The notes: a model not told the origin generated them from the sequence alone. A stretch of DNA of 17,965 nucleotides from Actinidia chinensis (GCA_009663005.1 VIGQ01002309.1:1-17965), one strand, 5' to 3'; shown: positions 8,894 to 17,965, counted from the first letter of the stretch. Made by a program: numbers and translations.

Positions 8894-9553
8894 ATTTTAT
8901 ATGTAGAGGCTTATTTTAACAGATTTTATTGGTTGGGCTAAGTAACAAGACTACTAAATATTTGGGGCCCTACTTTCTTAGGGCCGGTTCTTCTGATCCC
9001 ACTAAGTAGAGAATCTTGTATAATTAGAGAAGACTCCCTTGCTAGATCTGTCTTTTCTTATTGATTTTCAATTTCAATGCGACTGTCCTAAAGTTTGCCT
9101 CTCTTGGGCCTCGATCTTGACATCTAACCTTATGCCCAACTCTCTACAAACAACTACACACCCAATTCGCATGAAGTGAGCCCATTCGGTCCAAGGGCGA
9201 GCCTATTTGGCCTATTCTCTCAAATTTTATATAGAGAAGGCTTCATTTAACATATTTTAAATGTTGGTTAGTAAACAAGACTACTAAATAATTTGGGCCT
9301 TATTTTTTCAGCCTTTCGGGGGGGGACAAAGCAAGGGCTTTGTTGGCTCAGGGGCGGCTCTTGGACCCAACTAAGAGATTTTTCATATTGGAGAAGTCTC
9401 CTTGCTAGATGTCCTTTTCTAACCGATTTGCAAGGCGACCGCCCTAAAAGTCTGCCTCTCCCTCTTGGGCTCGCACCTGAACATCCAGCCTTGAGCCCAA
9501 CTCTGTAAGCCCCAATTCTCATGAAGTGATCCCTTCGGCCCAACGACAAAGCC
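8894..9553. repeat. Diverged direct duplication, 330-350 bp period
   Basis: Copy 1 (8894-9203) and copy 2 (9224-9553) align along their length. Shared anchors in the same order include ATTTTATAT.GA, AACAAGACTACTAAATA, TTGGGCC, CTTGCTAGAT, GTCTGCCTCTC or GTTTGCCTCTC, GCCCAACTCT, CCCAATTC and ATGAAGTGA followed by CCCTTCGG or CCCATTCGG. The offset grows from 330 to 350, so copy 2 has gained small insertions. No terminal repeats or coding motifs identify it. The open frame on the minus strand (9268-9549) is within the repeat and is not called as a gene. Confidence 0.8.
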
Positions 9554-9917
9554 CCAATTCATCCGGTATGACCAAGGCTCTGTTGACCCTCAACCCTTAT
9601 GCCCCTAACAACCGAAAATCCCAAACACCTTCCCACGAAATGTATAATTTGTTTAATGTCGGAATCTAAACACCCGTAGTGCACGAGGGAAAATCAATTA
9701 AACTGTCGGATGTGAAACGGTGGATTAATCAGTGCAGATCTTGGTTGAGCCCATTCATTTGGCTCTTTTTTGTTTCAAGAACACCCCAACCAACCTTCTG
9801 TAATTTAAATATATTGGCTAGATCAAGTACATGTCAACATGGTCCTTTAAGACAAACTAACATGGTCCTGGCAACCGGTCATAATCATCTCATTATGGGA
9901 TTTCACAATTTGTGCCG
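9554..9917. other. Spacer without a recognised gene
   Basis: The stretch has moderate base composition and no recognised motif. A plus-strand open frame overlaps it, but its residues show no family resemblance. It would be the promoter and leader region if the ORF that follows were a real first exon. I see no clear TATA box at the right distance. Confidence 0.4.
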
Positions 9918-10136
9918 ATGGGTTTATGGGAGTGGTGGGTGGTGGCGGCGGCGGCGGCTGGTTATGGGTTACAACTTAGAATGGCAGAAAAAGGAATGTC
10001 TGCCTTTGATGAGAACAACGAAAAATACAGGAGCGAGAGAGGATTCAGGCCATTAGGGGAGATCTCCATCTCCACACATTACAAGAAGTATGTTAGTGAG
10101 TATGTTAGTGTAATATGTTATATAGTTAGCTTATAA
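9918..10136 (+). CDS. Short ORF, possible first exon, unrecognised
   Basis: The first ATG gives a 72-residue frame beginning MGLWEWWVVAAAAAGYGLQL, a Trp-rich hydrophobic start with five alanines encoded by a GGC-type triplet run. A hydrophilic segment follows: MSAFDENNEKYRSERGFR and PLGEISISTHYKK. The N-terminus could act as a membrane anchor. A consensus-like donor AA/GTATGT lies at about 10090, right after STHYKK. The codons beyond it are a short direct repeat (AGTATGTTAGTG), so the coding part may end at the donor. No downstream exon was found before the AT-rich and transposon DNA. The family is unrecognised. It may be a gene fragment, a young ORF or chance. Confidence 0.3.
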   Translation: MGLWEWWVVAAAAAGYGLQLRMAEKGMSAFDENNEKYRSERGFRPLGEISISTHYKKYVSEYVSVICYIVSL

Positions 10137-11497
10137 TTTATATTTTTCTCACGTCCATTGTACATATTTTTTTTCATTTTCCCCTCAATCCTTATTCATC
10201 ACTAACCAAATCCATCATAATACTCGCTTTCTTTCTCTTCTTCTTCTTCTTTTTTTTATTGTAAATTCTCGTATTTTCTGACAAATAAATTATTTTTTTT
10301 AATTTTTAAAATTACTTATCAAAATTTCCTCATTGCCATTTGTTTAGGCCTAAATGGCGTAATTTTTTTTAAAAAAACTACAAAAGGGTACTAGAACTAC
10401 GTTTTTTTCTTTCCTCAGTCCACCGTTAAAATAAGATCGCTTTAATTTATTTTTTAAGTACAGTACACCCAGTTTATTTTATTTATTTGTAAGATTCAAT
10501 CATTTCTATTCTATCAATTTATTACTTTTTGTTCTTAAAATAATTCAAATATACGGTTCCATTTATTTTAATTTTAAATTTTCTAAAAGATAAAAAAAAA
10601 TATTTTTAAATGGTGAGTTTTTTTTATTTTTGTTTAGCATTCGTAATTCTATAACGAATATAAGAATAATTTAAATTTTGAGATCAAATCTAAAAACTAA
10701 AAGGCCCTCAATAATTAACACTAACAAGTTTTTTAATGGATAAATTACATTAAATATTTCCCCACAACTCCTATGCGTCCTACTCCCTACTTTATCTGAA
10801 ATAGTACTTCTCCGTCATAATTTATATTTGATATCAGAATACAATCTTCCGTCAGTGTCCGTTACTGTCATTAACGTAAATGTTGAGTCAGCCATTGACT
10901 GGGGGTGCATATTACCCTTTTAGCCCTCTAATATTGTTGTGAAGCCTTATATACCCTTCAAACACAAGTTTTAAAAGACAAAATGACCTGTTTTCCCAAT
11001 AGACTCCCAGCATATAGATAACCATATCCCCCCCCCTCGTACCACTCCTCTCTCTCTCTCTCTCCTCCTCTCTCTCCATCTCTCCTCTCTCCTAATAAAA
11101 CCAGAGAACCAATTTGTCCACTAAACACATCAACTTAGCAATGTTAAGCAGAGGTCCAACCAATTAGACTGGAAACCTAATATATAAACCTATTAGACAT
11201 TGAAAAACCGTACTTCAAACTACGCTCCCAATTCTTTAATTTTTTTTTAAACACCACAAACTTTCAATTCTGTTATTGAACCAGATGCATTAAAATTAAC
11301 GATTTGGCCCCTCCCCGTTATTGCTGCCGTTCGTTGGCGTCAATCTGACAAGGGAGTGCAAACGTTATTTCAGTAAAAGTAAGGGGTGTCCAGTGTAGTA
11401 TGTCAAAACCTAGAGTTAAATGAATGTAAGGGAACATTTAAATGAGAGTATTCTTAAAGAAAAGACAAAAGCATATGTATTTTAATTGGTGAATTAA
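10137..11497. other. AT-rich intergenic DNA with microsatellites
   Basis: It is strongly AT-rich with a CTT/T tract at 10236-10257 and a long CT microsatellite at about 11046-11094. The part from about 10740 to 11440 has the look of an old non-autonomous element (CTACTTTATCTGAAATA on the left, and an inverted counterpart resembling TTACTTTTACTGAAATA on the right). The resemblance is too weak to define ends. No gene is seen. Confidence 0.45.
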
Positions 11498-12173
11498 AAA
11501 AGAAGGGTGACATACCCTGATCACCCCTGAAATTCCAGGTATACATAAAACACTCCGACGTTTGAGAAATGACAATAACCTCCCTTGAGGTTTGAAACTT
11601 GTAACAATTCCTCTCCATTTTACACTACCACCACCCCCTGAAGTTCCGAATTAATACACAAACAACCCTTACGTCAATCAGTCCCTGTTAACAAATTGAC
11701 TTGTCCATCCATGACGGGCCCAGCGAATAGTGGTTGGAATACATAATATGCCCCTCTTTTTGACAAAATTACTATACCCTACAGAATTTGATTGCATGAA
11801 AAGTTACTATTCAAATAGATAGTAATCAAAATAGTGTAAATAATACAATTAAATATTAATGGGTCAATATGATTCACTTTTGGTATTCAATCAACATCCT
11901 TTTGGTTAATGGTAACTTTGTCAAAAAAATGACATATTATGATTTCCCACACTATTCAACTACGTTAGGATGGACAGTCATCTTGCTAACGAACGATGAC
12001 GTCAAGGGTACTTTAATTTATTAACCCTGGAACCTCAGTGGTGTTAGTTAAATGGAGAGAATCTGTTACAAGTTTCAAACTTCAGGGGAGATCACTGTCA
12101 TTTTTCACGTCGGGAATGCTTTTGTGAATTAAACCGCCGAACTTTAGGGGTGGTCATATATTTCACAAAAGAA
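11498..12173. mobile_element. Foldback MITE-like element with long inverted arms
   Basis: The sequence is a large imperfect inverted repeat. Left-arm blocks CACCCCTGAA, CCTCCCTTGAGGTTTGAAAC then TTGTAACA, CTCTCCATTT, GTCCATCC, GAATAGTG, CATAATATG and TTTTTGACAAA recur in order on the opposite strand of the right half (CACCCCTAAA, TCTCCCCTGAAGTTTGAAAC, TTGTAACA, CTCTCCATTT, GTCCATCC, GAATAGTG, CATAATATG, TTTTTTGACAAA). The arms are each about 250-300 bases. The element proper would be 11505-12166 with a candidate 7-bp target duplication AAAAGAA at 11498-11504 and 12167-12173. There is no transposase ORF, so it is non-autonomous. Long arms suggest a Mutator-type or similar foldback family, but the superfamily is uncertain. 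Confidence 0.75.
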
Positions 12174-12223
12174 AAATGTGGTCCAATGGTGCTTTGTCTT
12201 TTTAGATAAAAAATAATTGGCAA

Positions 12224-12405
12224 ATTTGCCTCTTCCCAAGCTCAATTACCCTCTTAACCTCTTCCACAGCATCATTACCTCTTCCCCGTACTTCCTCCTT
12301 TTCTTCCTTCTCTTCCCAACCCACCACCCACTCCCTCTCTCCTCTCCCCTTCTTCCCCCTCCCCTTCCCCCCCCCCCCCCCCTGCTCCCTACTCCCGCTT
12401 AACCC
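12224..12405. repeat. Polypyrimidine tract ending in a C16 run
   Basis: About 180 bases of plus strand are almost entirely C and T, with an uninterrupted run of sixteen C at 12367-12382. A reading frame of Pro, Leu and Ser residues runs through it, but this is a low-complexity artefact. Such mirror-like pyrimidine blocks can form triplex or, on the G-rich strand, quadruplex structures, and are mutation-prone. Confidence 0.8.
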
Positions 12406-12690
12406 AACTTATAACCATCGGCATGGTTAGAAATTTTTATTCAGTGGTGTCGTTAATTAATCCTCATTTACATCACATTTTTAGCATACCGTCAAAATAT
12501 TTTTTTACATAATATGCTATAAGCCCATTTTGGACGTTTTATTATGCATTCATATATTTTATATCCACAGCCCGCCTCGATTGTAACTGTTTCAATTCTC
12601 AATGGCGGAACAAAAAGGCTTGCCTCGATATTCCACCCGTCAAATGAAAGTGGCATTGTTCTAAAAACTAATCCCAAATTGGCCGACTGA
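12406..12690. other. Spacer without a recognised gene
   Basis: A short minus-strand open frame (12492-12677) has no recognisable motif. I see nothing else in this stretch. Confidence 0.4.
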
Positions 12691-12692
12691 AC

Positions 12693-13001
12693 TCAAATTC
12701 GTTTGAACGACAGTCCCCCGCCATTCAGTCGGCACACTACTCTACTAAGTCGCGGATTATTCAATCTGGTGAAACAAGCAGGTTTTCCATCACAAACCGG
12801 AACCACCCCACCACAGGTCTCATCACTCACTGGTTGTGAATTGGTGGCACAATGTGTATGAAGGTGCTGGGAGTGATTGGATGGGGTGGAGAAGGGGTTG
12901 GGGTTGCGGGGGGAGGGGATAGTTGGCAACTGCAGAGTGGAAGGGGAGGCAATGAGCACGGACTGAGTGCAGTTCAATTTTTTGTGGACTGCGATGGGCA
13001 T
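12693..13001 (-). other. GC-richer block with a 102-codon minus-strand ORF, unrecognised
   Basis: This block has clearly higher GC than its surroundings. The minus-strand frame starts MPIAVHKKLNC, passes through a Pro/Asn/Ser-rich middle and ends CRLNGGGLSFKRI. A second minus frame overlapping its start (12823-13005) is also open, so the openness may reflect base composition rather than coding. A CCA/GTGAGT donor-like site occurs near 12830 on the minus strand. The plus strand holds a strong G-quadruplex motif at 12883-12918. I do not recognise a protein family, and an exon is only possible. Confidence 0.25.
12883..12918 (+). other. G-quadruplex-forming motif
   Basis: Five G-runs lie close together on the plus strand: GGGG, GGGG, GGGG, GGGGGG, GGGG, with loops of 7, 2, 4 and 1 bases. 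This meets the usual four-run quadruplex pattern. Any biological role is unknown. Confidence 0.7.
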
Positions 13002-13005
13002 GCAA

Positions 13006-14038
13006 GGTCCTCTACCGCATCATAACTGCAAACAACTTGCTTTAATCATAATTTGCATATCTCCTGCCCAAAAGAAAACAAGAAATATTTTTTTTTTAAA
13101 AAAATAACAAATAAAGACTAACATGACTGATTGTACATAATCAATTATACCCATTCATAAAACCAACAAAACAATTAATCCCCTTTGAAAAAAGCTCATT
13201 AAACAGCTACCAAACCTGCGTCCAAGTCCCGGGTCATCAACTAAAGATTAACAAGTAACACGCATTTCCATAGATATTATTCAATACTACTACCATGGAA
13301 GCCATGTTCACGGGGTATTTCTGTGTCTTGCACCCAGCCAACCAAAGTGTGTCAGGTTTCGCTCTTCCACCTTTTTATATTTCTGGTAGCACGCCATACA
13401 ACTCTGAGTTAGTGCTCTGATATTAATTGAATCGTTTCTGCTTCTGCTTTAACAGTGTAAGTCATCTGAAACCATCAAATTGAGAAACCAAAAGACAACA
13501 AACGCAAAAGAAAAGCTAAAACACACACCACCACTGATTGAGAGCGATATCGAGAGAGCTTCCAACTCATTACAACAGAACTTAAAATTAGTTACGTTTC
13601 CTTTTAATTGTTCCTCAATTGATCATGTCAAGAATATCATTCCCACAACACTACAAATTTGAAATGGACACAATTCAAAAAAAACCATTTCTATTCTCTT
13701 CCCCAACTACAACAGTCGCGTCAACAAATAAAGAAAACATCCCAAACTTCATGTAAAACCCCACCCCATGAGCAACAAATCACAATCACAATACATCGTT
13801 CCAGAAAATTAATTTTTATGGCATATTCCTTTCATTTTTGGTTGAACGAATAAGGGTCAGGGGGAATATGATATCGACATCGGTACTTTTCCATTGGCCG
13901 AGGTACTTGCTACATGTCAAGCAGCAGAGTTGAATACTAATCTGGAGCGGAAGTCGTTCCTGAATTTGGTCAGGTTCTGGTGAACTTGTCCCTGTTCTTT
14001 GTTTCTAAGCTTCGAGTGATATCCTGGCCATAAGTTGG
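13006..14038. other. No gene recognised; possible 3' flank of the minus-strand exons
   Basis: Short plus-strand open frames at 13480-13662 and 13659-13853 are Asn/Thr/Gln-rich and look non-coding. The section nearest 14038 would be the 3' UTR of the candidate minus-strand gene. No other feature is supported. Confidence 0.4.
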
Positions 14039-15259
14039 TCAAAGTCCACAATGAAAGACGCGGTTGTTGATCACCGGCTTGGCAATAATTAATGACAAAA
14101 ACAAGGACTGCATTAGGAGGACAATTTAGATCAGCTTGTATTACTATTACTATAGAAACAAAGCTTTTAAAGAGTCAATAAGTAGTCAAAGCAGTAACTT
14201 CATCAAGCTTTGCACTAAAAAACAGTTTTTTTCGAAGTCAAAGTTCCCAGCAATGATATTGGATGGTTAAAAAAAAAACAAAAAACACCTTAGTTGTGCA
14301 AACGGTCTGTCCGTGGTCGAATGCTTTAGATGCTCACATAAGTTTGACTAAAACCTTTTTCCTCCTCCAACGAGTTTCAATAAATTTTTTTAAGTTCTCA
14401 GCATTTCTCAGCAGTTTCACTTATATGGAAATTTCTAATCTAAAACTAATTCTACTTGAACAAACCTCAATCTTGCTTAATTAACTACCATGGTCGCTTA
14501 TAACTACTTATCAAATGAGTACTATAAACTTATATGGACCAGATAAGACCATGGTAGGTAATTCATCATTCACCGAACTTTCCCCAAACCCATAATCTTA
14601 GGATACGTGATATGTCATAACATTTACTTTTTGTAAATATTTGATATAAGATGATAATAGAATGTACTTGAAAATTATTAGATTTCAAGGATTTCTAATC
14701 TTTCATCCTTTGACAGGCTAGAAATTGTCTGTTCTATCACATGTTGGATCCTTCTAACCTTCAAACATAGTTAAAAATTAAAGGATACAGAATTTTGAGA
14801 ACTGAGTGTCATATTACCCATGTAACACTAGCTCTACGAAGGACTAAATCATAATTATCCTTGTGTCAACTGTCTATATACTTTTTGAAGCAAATTAAGG
14901 CTTTCGTTCAGCTTTATTCTGTAAGTACTGGCAATTTGATACGCGCTATCATAATATATTATAATGTTAAGATGTTGGACAATAACTATTAGTCTACTAG
15001 GATTCAAGTCATAACAAGATATAAGACCTGTTTTCCCATTGTTTAACCATCATAAGCAAAAACAATCAAACACCTCACCGCCCATGGAAGAAAGAGAAAA
15101 CATTATTTCGATACAATACATTCTAGAACGCATGCAAAAATCCAATTCATAGTAAAAAAAATAAAAAAAAAAAAAGAAAAAAAAAAAAAAACAATCATAG
15201 AGTGACATCAAACTTACTTGTGAAGCTAAAATCTGAGCTCCCTCAAATTTGTGACAAAT
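14039..15259 (-). CDS. Candidate last two exons of an unrecognised minus-strand gene
   Basis: Seen on the minus strand: a 42-base block (15259-15218) with a TTTTTGCAG acceptor and a consensus GTAAGT donor, reading ICHKFEGAQILASQ in phase 0. Then, about 1.1 kb on, a block from 14107 to 14039 with a CCTCCTAATGCAG acceptor reads SLFLSLIIAKPVINNRVF, HCGL and stop TGA. Both are in phase 0 and so join without a break. The hydrophobic SLFLSLII stretch hints at a membrane segment near the C-terminus. The intervening intron holds a long T tract (on the minus strand) at about 15153-15191. I do not recognise the protein. Short exons can arise by chance, so this rests on splice-site quality and phase. 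Confidence 0.3.
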
Positions 15260-15399
15260 CTGCAAAAATAATCATGCATATTTAGTTTTAATTGCAAGGG
15301 CAAACAAAATAGAAGTTTTTCAATTCAAGAACATTGCAGAGTTTCAAATTGTCTTCGTATGTAAATGAGTTATCAAATTCAAAACTGTCTATAAATCAA

Positions 15400-15590
15400 G
15401 TTATGAACCGCTTGCGCCAGTGGTGTTGCTGATCAACCTGAAGTGATGAACTACCTTGCTCTCAGTAGAGGGTTTTTGCGCCTCTCTCTCCTCCTCTCTC
15501 TCTCTGTTATTTTCCCCTCCTAAATACATTCTTCCAGTTGTGAAGACTTTGGTCTAATGTGATGGGCTACACATCCCCCCTTTCAAGAAG
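15400..15590 (-). mobile_element. LTR retrotransposon end: polypurine tract and LTR start
   Basis: On the minus strand GATGAATCCCGCTTCTTGAA is followed by AGGGGGGA and then TGTGTAGCCCATCACATTAG. This is the arrangement of a plant LTR retrotransposon: the 3' end of the internal region, a polypurine tract, and an LTR starting with TG at 15573 and running leftward. A GAGA-rich leader-like part follows (15480-15510 on the plus strand is CT-rich). The LTR's far end was not located. No gag-pol coding sequence is recognisable on the internal side (right), so only the terminus survives or is distinguishable. Confidence 0.5.
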
Positions 15591-16358
15591 CGGGATTCAT
15601 CCTAGGTGATCTGGCAACTAGCTGGAACAGCTTAAAAAATGATTCTGAAAATCGACCGGACTGTCAGCCTGATACCAACATTCCCACTGATCAACAATAG
15701 CCAATAAGAATATGACATCTAATCTGTTGACTCAATACTGAGAAAAAAAAAAACCTTCGAAACTTGATACCACAATCATTGTAGTAGACTCTTATCTTAT
15801 TTCATTGGTTTTCGCTAGGCCATACACATTATGGACTACAAAAAATGCGTGAAATTCTATTGACCATTCTTAATACATTTTTATTTTTAGATTCCAACCC
15901 CTTTAAGGCTGAATCATTTAGTGGTGTATTGGCCGTACACAGAAGAAAAAAAAAAGCGAACATAAAGACTACAAAACAAGAAGGGGAATGAAAATTTTTA
16001 GTGTTTTCAACAATTCCCTCTTCACTTATAGTATCAAACTGAGCATTGGCCTGCTAAACTCCACTGTTTGCCACCGTCCCTCAACATAGAACATCTCCAA
16101 AAGAGTTTTCAATATCTAGAGAATTAACAAGATTAATTATCACCGGTAATTACAATTCCATGAATATAAGAAATAAGAATGAAGGACTACAATTCCAATC
16201 TACATACTACATTCCTGCTTCAATTATTTAAGCTTGTCAAGGGATGTGGATATCAAATTTCAATAAAGATCTTTTGATTGCAATGATGAACAGACACAAC
16301 GCTACCATGCAACAATATAATGTTATCAACCATTACGATAAGCCAACTGGACTGATAC
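15591..16358. other. No coding sequence recognised
   Basis: AT-rich DNA between the retrotransposon terminus and the minus-strand exon block. It would be intronic if the exons on either side belong to one gene. I found no good exon bridging them. Confidence 0.4.
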
Positions 16359-16947
16359 CGTGGCATATATCTCTTTCCATGGTGTAATGGATAACGAAGC
16401 TTAGAGTAACAGCAGCAGTTGGGACTGCACTATGGCTATAAAGGCCCATGACGCCACTAAGCAGCACAAAAGTCCCCAGATATTTTATTGAGGTTTAAGG
16501 AAGTTTAAAGGTAAAATTATTTAGGAAGTCCTTTTTAGGAATATTCTAATCTGGACTTTCTTGAAAATAAGAAAAATCTATTGCTTAGGGATCAAGTCAG
16601 TGTAGGTTCACTTATCTGTTGGCATCGTATTGTTATACACATTTATACAGTGAAAAAAGAATTTCAGTGATTAGTTATGCATGGACTGTGTCTACTGTGA
16701 AAACAATTCCCTATTCACGGTATTAAGGTTAAGACACAATTCTTTATTCCCCTTTACAGGTTTCTTCCAGTCTCCGATTGAAGATTCTCAAGATATCTTT
16801 TGCTGCAGAAAATTAGTGGATATCAGAACCTTTACTTACAGCTAGTCCTATTCTGTGGGGACATTTGATGGAAGATTGCCATGCTATTAGCTGACAGATT
16901 GCGTCAATAGAAAAACTAATTTGTCCTTTTGGTGTAGCAGGCTGTTC
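16359..16947 (-). CDS. Candidate three-exon block of an unrecognised minus-strand gene
   Basis: Exon a (16947-16840, 108 bases) starts after GCTATTTAG, is open for 36 codons (EQPATPKGQISFSIDAICQL, then IAWQSSIKCPHRIGLA) and ends at a perfect GTAAGT donor. Exon b (16802-16758) starts after ATTTTCTGCAG and reads KRYLENLQSETGRN. Exon c (16456-16359) starts after GCTTAG and reads GVMGLYSHSAVPTAAV then TLSFVIHYTMERDICH. Exons b and c join in phase, splitting a Leu codon. Two problems: the intron between a and b would be only 37 bases, too short for plants, and that junction is out of frame. This could mean a deletion in a decaying gene, or that one exon is false. I do not recognise the family. The hydrophobic part of exon c may be a membrane segment. 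Confidence 0.33.
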
Positions 16948-17602
16948 CTAAATAGCATGGAAAGTATATGTTAGAATGGCAACCCAACATTTCAGTCGGT
17001 CCCAAATGCTCTGTGTCTGGTCAAAAAATAGGTAGTCGCAAAGCCATAGCCTGCACCACTAACACCTAATTTGTTTTAGATTAGTTTTTAAAATATAAAT
17101 CTGACTTATCAGGGTCATTTATTAGCACCCAAGCATAGATAGGTAACTTTGTTTTCTAAATTAAAACTTTTTTTAGTACCAACATCCACATAACTTACAG
17201 TAATCATTCACACATGTATGATTACATTTATCCTTATAGTCAACCAAACCCTCTGTTATTTTAAAGTTTAACTCACGCATGTTGCCACATTGATCTTGCA
17301 CAAGTACTTCTAAAAGTTTTCCAAACATAGGTCTCTTTTACCACTGATTCTGACTACAACTGTAACACCTAGATTTTGTTTTCAGTATTGGCAATTATTT
17401 CTTTAAATTATGATCATTAAGTAGGAATTATGAAGGAAAACAGTCGACTAGGACACAAGTCAACAAATTAAAGAATTCGTTTAGGTGGAATTTCCATAAT
17501 GAAACCTATTAGGTTGGTTCAAATTATATAAAAGAAATTATGCTTGAAAAGTTTATTAGATAGCTTAAGTCTTGATTAACATAATAATAGGTATTGGCCA
17601 CC
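16948..17602. other. No gene recognised
   Basis: Upstream (on the minus strand) of the exon block. An exon-like minus segment at about 17205-17255 ends at a GTAAGT-type donor but does not join exon a in phase. No promoter or start codon for the candidate gene was found. Confidence 0.4.
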
Positions 17603-17965
17603 TTAGAGCATCCACATCACATTGGTTAAACCATTTTTTTGGGTAATTAGCTAGCAAAACCTCTCTTATAGGGGGACCACATCAAAAATGGCTACAATTC
17701 GCTTACAAAAATAGTTTTACTGAAGGTCCTAGCAAATTTGACTAGAAACTATTCACATTGTATTTATATTTTATTATTTTCCTTTATTTTCCTTCCCTTC
17801 AACACTATCCCTGTTCTCTCTTCGAGCATCCCATCATCCTGCAATATTTTTCTCTGTTCATGGATTTCATTCCATTTTGTATCTTAATTATTTAAAAACT
17901 GCCACTAACCACCATATCGTAAATCCGTCCACCGTAGGAGAATTCCAGAACAATCGACTAATGGC
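17603..17965 (+). mobile_element. Probable left end of a MITE-like element, cut by the window
   Basis: TTAGAGCATCCACATCACAT at 17603-17622 resembles the GAGCATCCACA-type terminus common in abundant plant MITEs, and the preceding TTA would fit a 3-bp target site. The A/T-rich, gene-free interior continues rightward. No matching inverted end was found inside the window, so the right border is unknown and the identification rests on the terminus alone. Confidence 0.35.

Noticed and set aside
9268..9549. 93-codon minus-strand Arg-rich open frame
   Set aside because: It lies wholly inside copy 2 of the direct duplication and is not preserved as an open frame in copy 1.
9679..10056. 125-codon plus-strand open frame, the longest in the window
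   Set aside because: Its start is not an ATG (GTG at 9679), its residues show no family resemblance, and the overlapping frame from 9918 looks more protein-like.
10740..11440. Possible second foldback element
   Set aside because: Only short, weak inverted similarities, and no convincing ends or target duplication.
12217..12402. Pro/Leu-rich open frame
   Set aside because: An artefact of the polypyrimidine tract.
17000..17066. Minus-strand frame GVSGAGYGFATTYFLTRHRA
   Set aside because: Protein-like by eye, but it has no usable donor before the next candidate exon, and the gap to that exon is too short.
1..17965. CRISPR arrays, operons, ribosome binding sites, tRNA or rRNA genes
   Set aside because: Nothing of the kind was seen. 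The introns and transposon remnants show plant nuclear DNA.

Overview
The window looks like ordinary nuclear DNA of a flowering plant, probably a eudicot. It is AT-rich, gene-poor and littered with short transposon remnants, microsatellites and poly-A/T tracts, and has GT-AG introns. The species cannot be named from sequence alone. I see no intact, confidently expressed protein-coding gene.

The one locus I can identify firmly is at about 2.38-6.85 kb on the plus strand: a decayed but unprocessed copy of the gene for plant transcription factor IIIA (TFIIIA), the zinc-finger protein that binds 5S rRNA genes and 5S rRNA. Its promoter TATA box, exon order and most splice sites are still visible, so it arose by DNA duplication, not retroposition. 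The start codon is gone, several fingers have lost their zinc ligands, at least two in-frame stops and several frameshifts break the reading frame, and one splice donor is lost. Inside it, at 5016-5204, lies a well preserved copy of the plant 5S rRNA mimic exon (P5SM). In working TFIIIA genes this regulated cassette exon folds like 5S rRNA and is bound by ribosomal protein L5. This is the most interesting object in the window.

Layout: 0-2.3 kb, intergenic DNA with a small tandem duplication. 2.3-6.85 kb, TFIIIA pseudogene. 6.9-8.9 kb, intergenic, with a possible minus-strand coding tail near 8.7 kb. 8.9-9.55 kb, a diverged head-to-tail duplication with a 330-350 bp period. 9.9-10.1 kb, a short ORF that might be a first exon. 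10.1-11.5 kb, AT-rich DNA with microsatellites. 11.5-12.17 kb, a foldback (MITE-like) element with long inverted arms and a candidate 7-bp target duplication. 12.2-13.0 kb, a pyrimidine block with a C16 run, followed by a G-rich segment with quadruplex potential. 14.0-16.95 kb, minus-strand exon-like blocks with good splice sites from a protein I do not recognise, and between them the end of an LTR retrotransposon on the minus strand. 17.6 kb to the end, the probable start of another MITE-like element.

The parts do not form a pathway or operon. The functional theme is confined to the TFIIIA relic, which carries both the protein-coding remains and the RNA element that regulates the parental gene.
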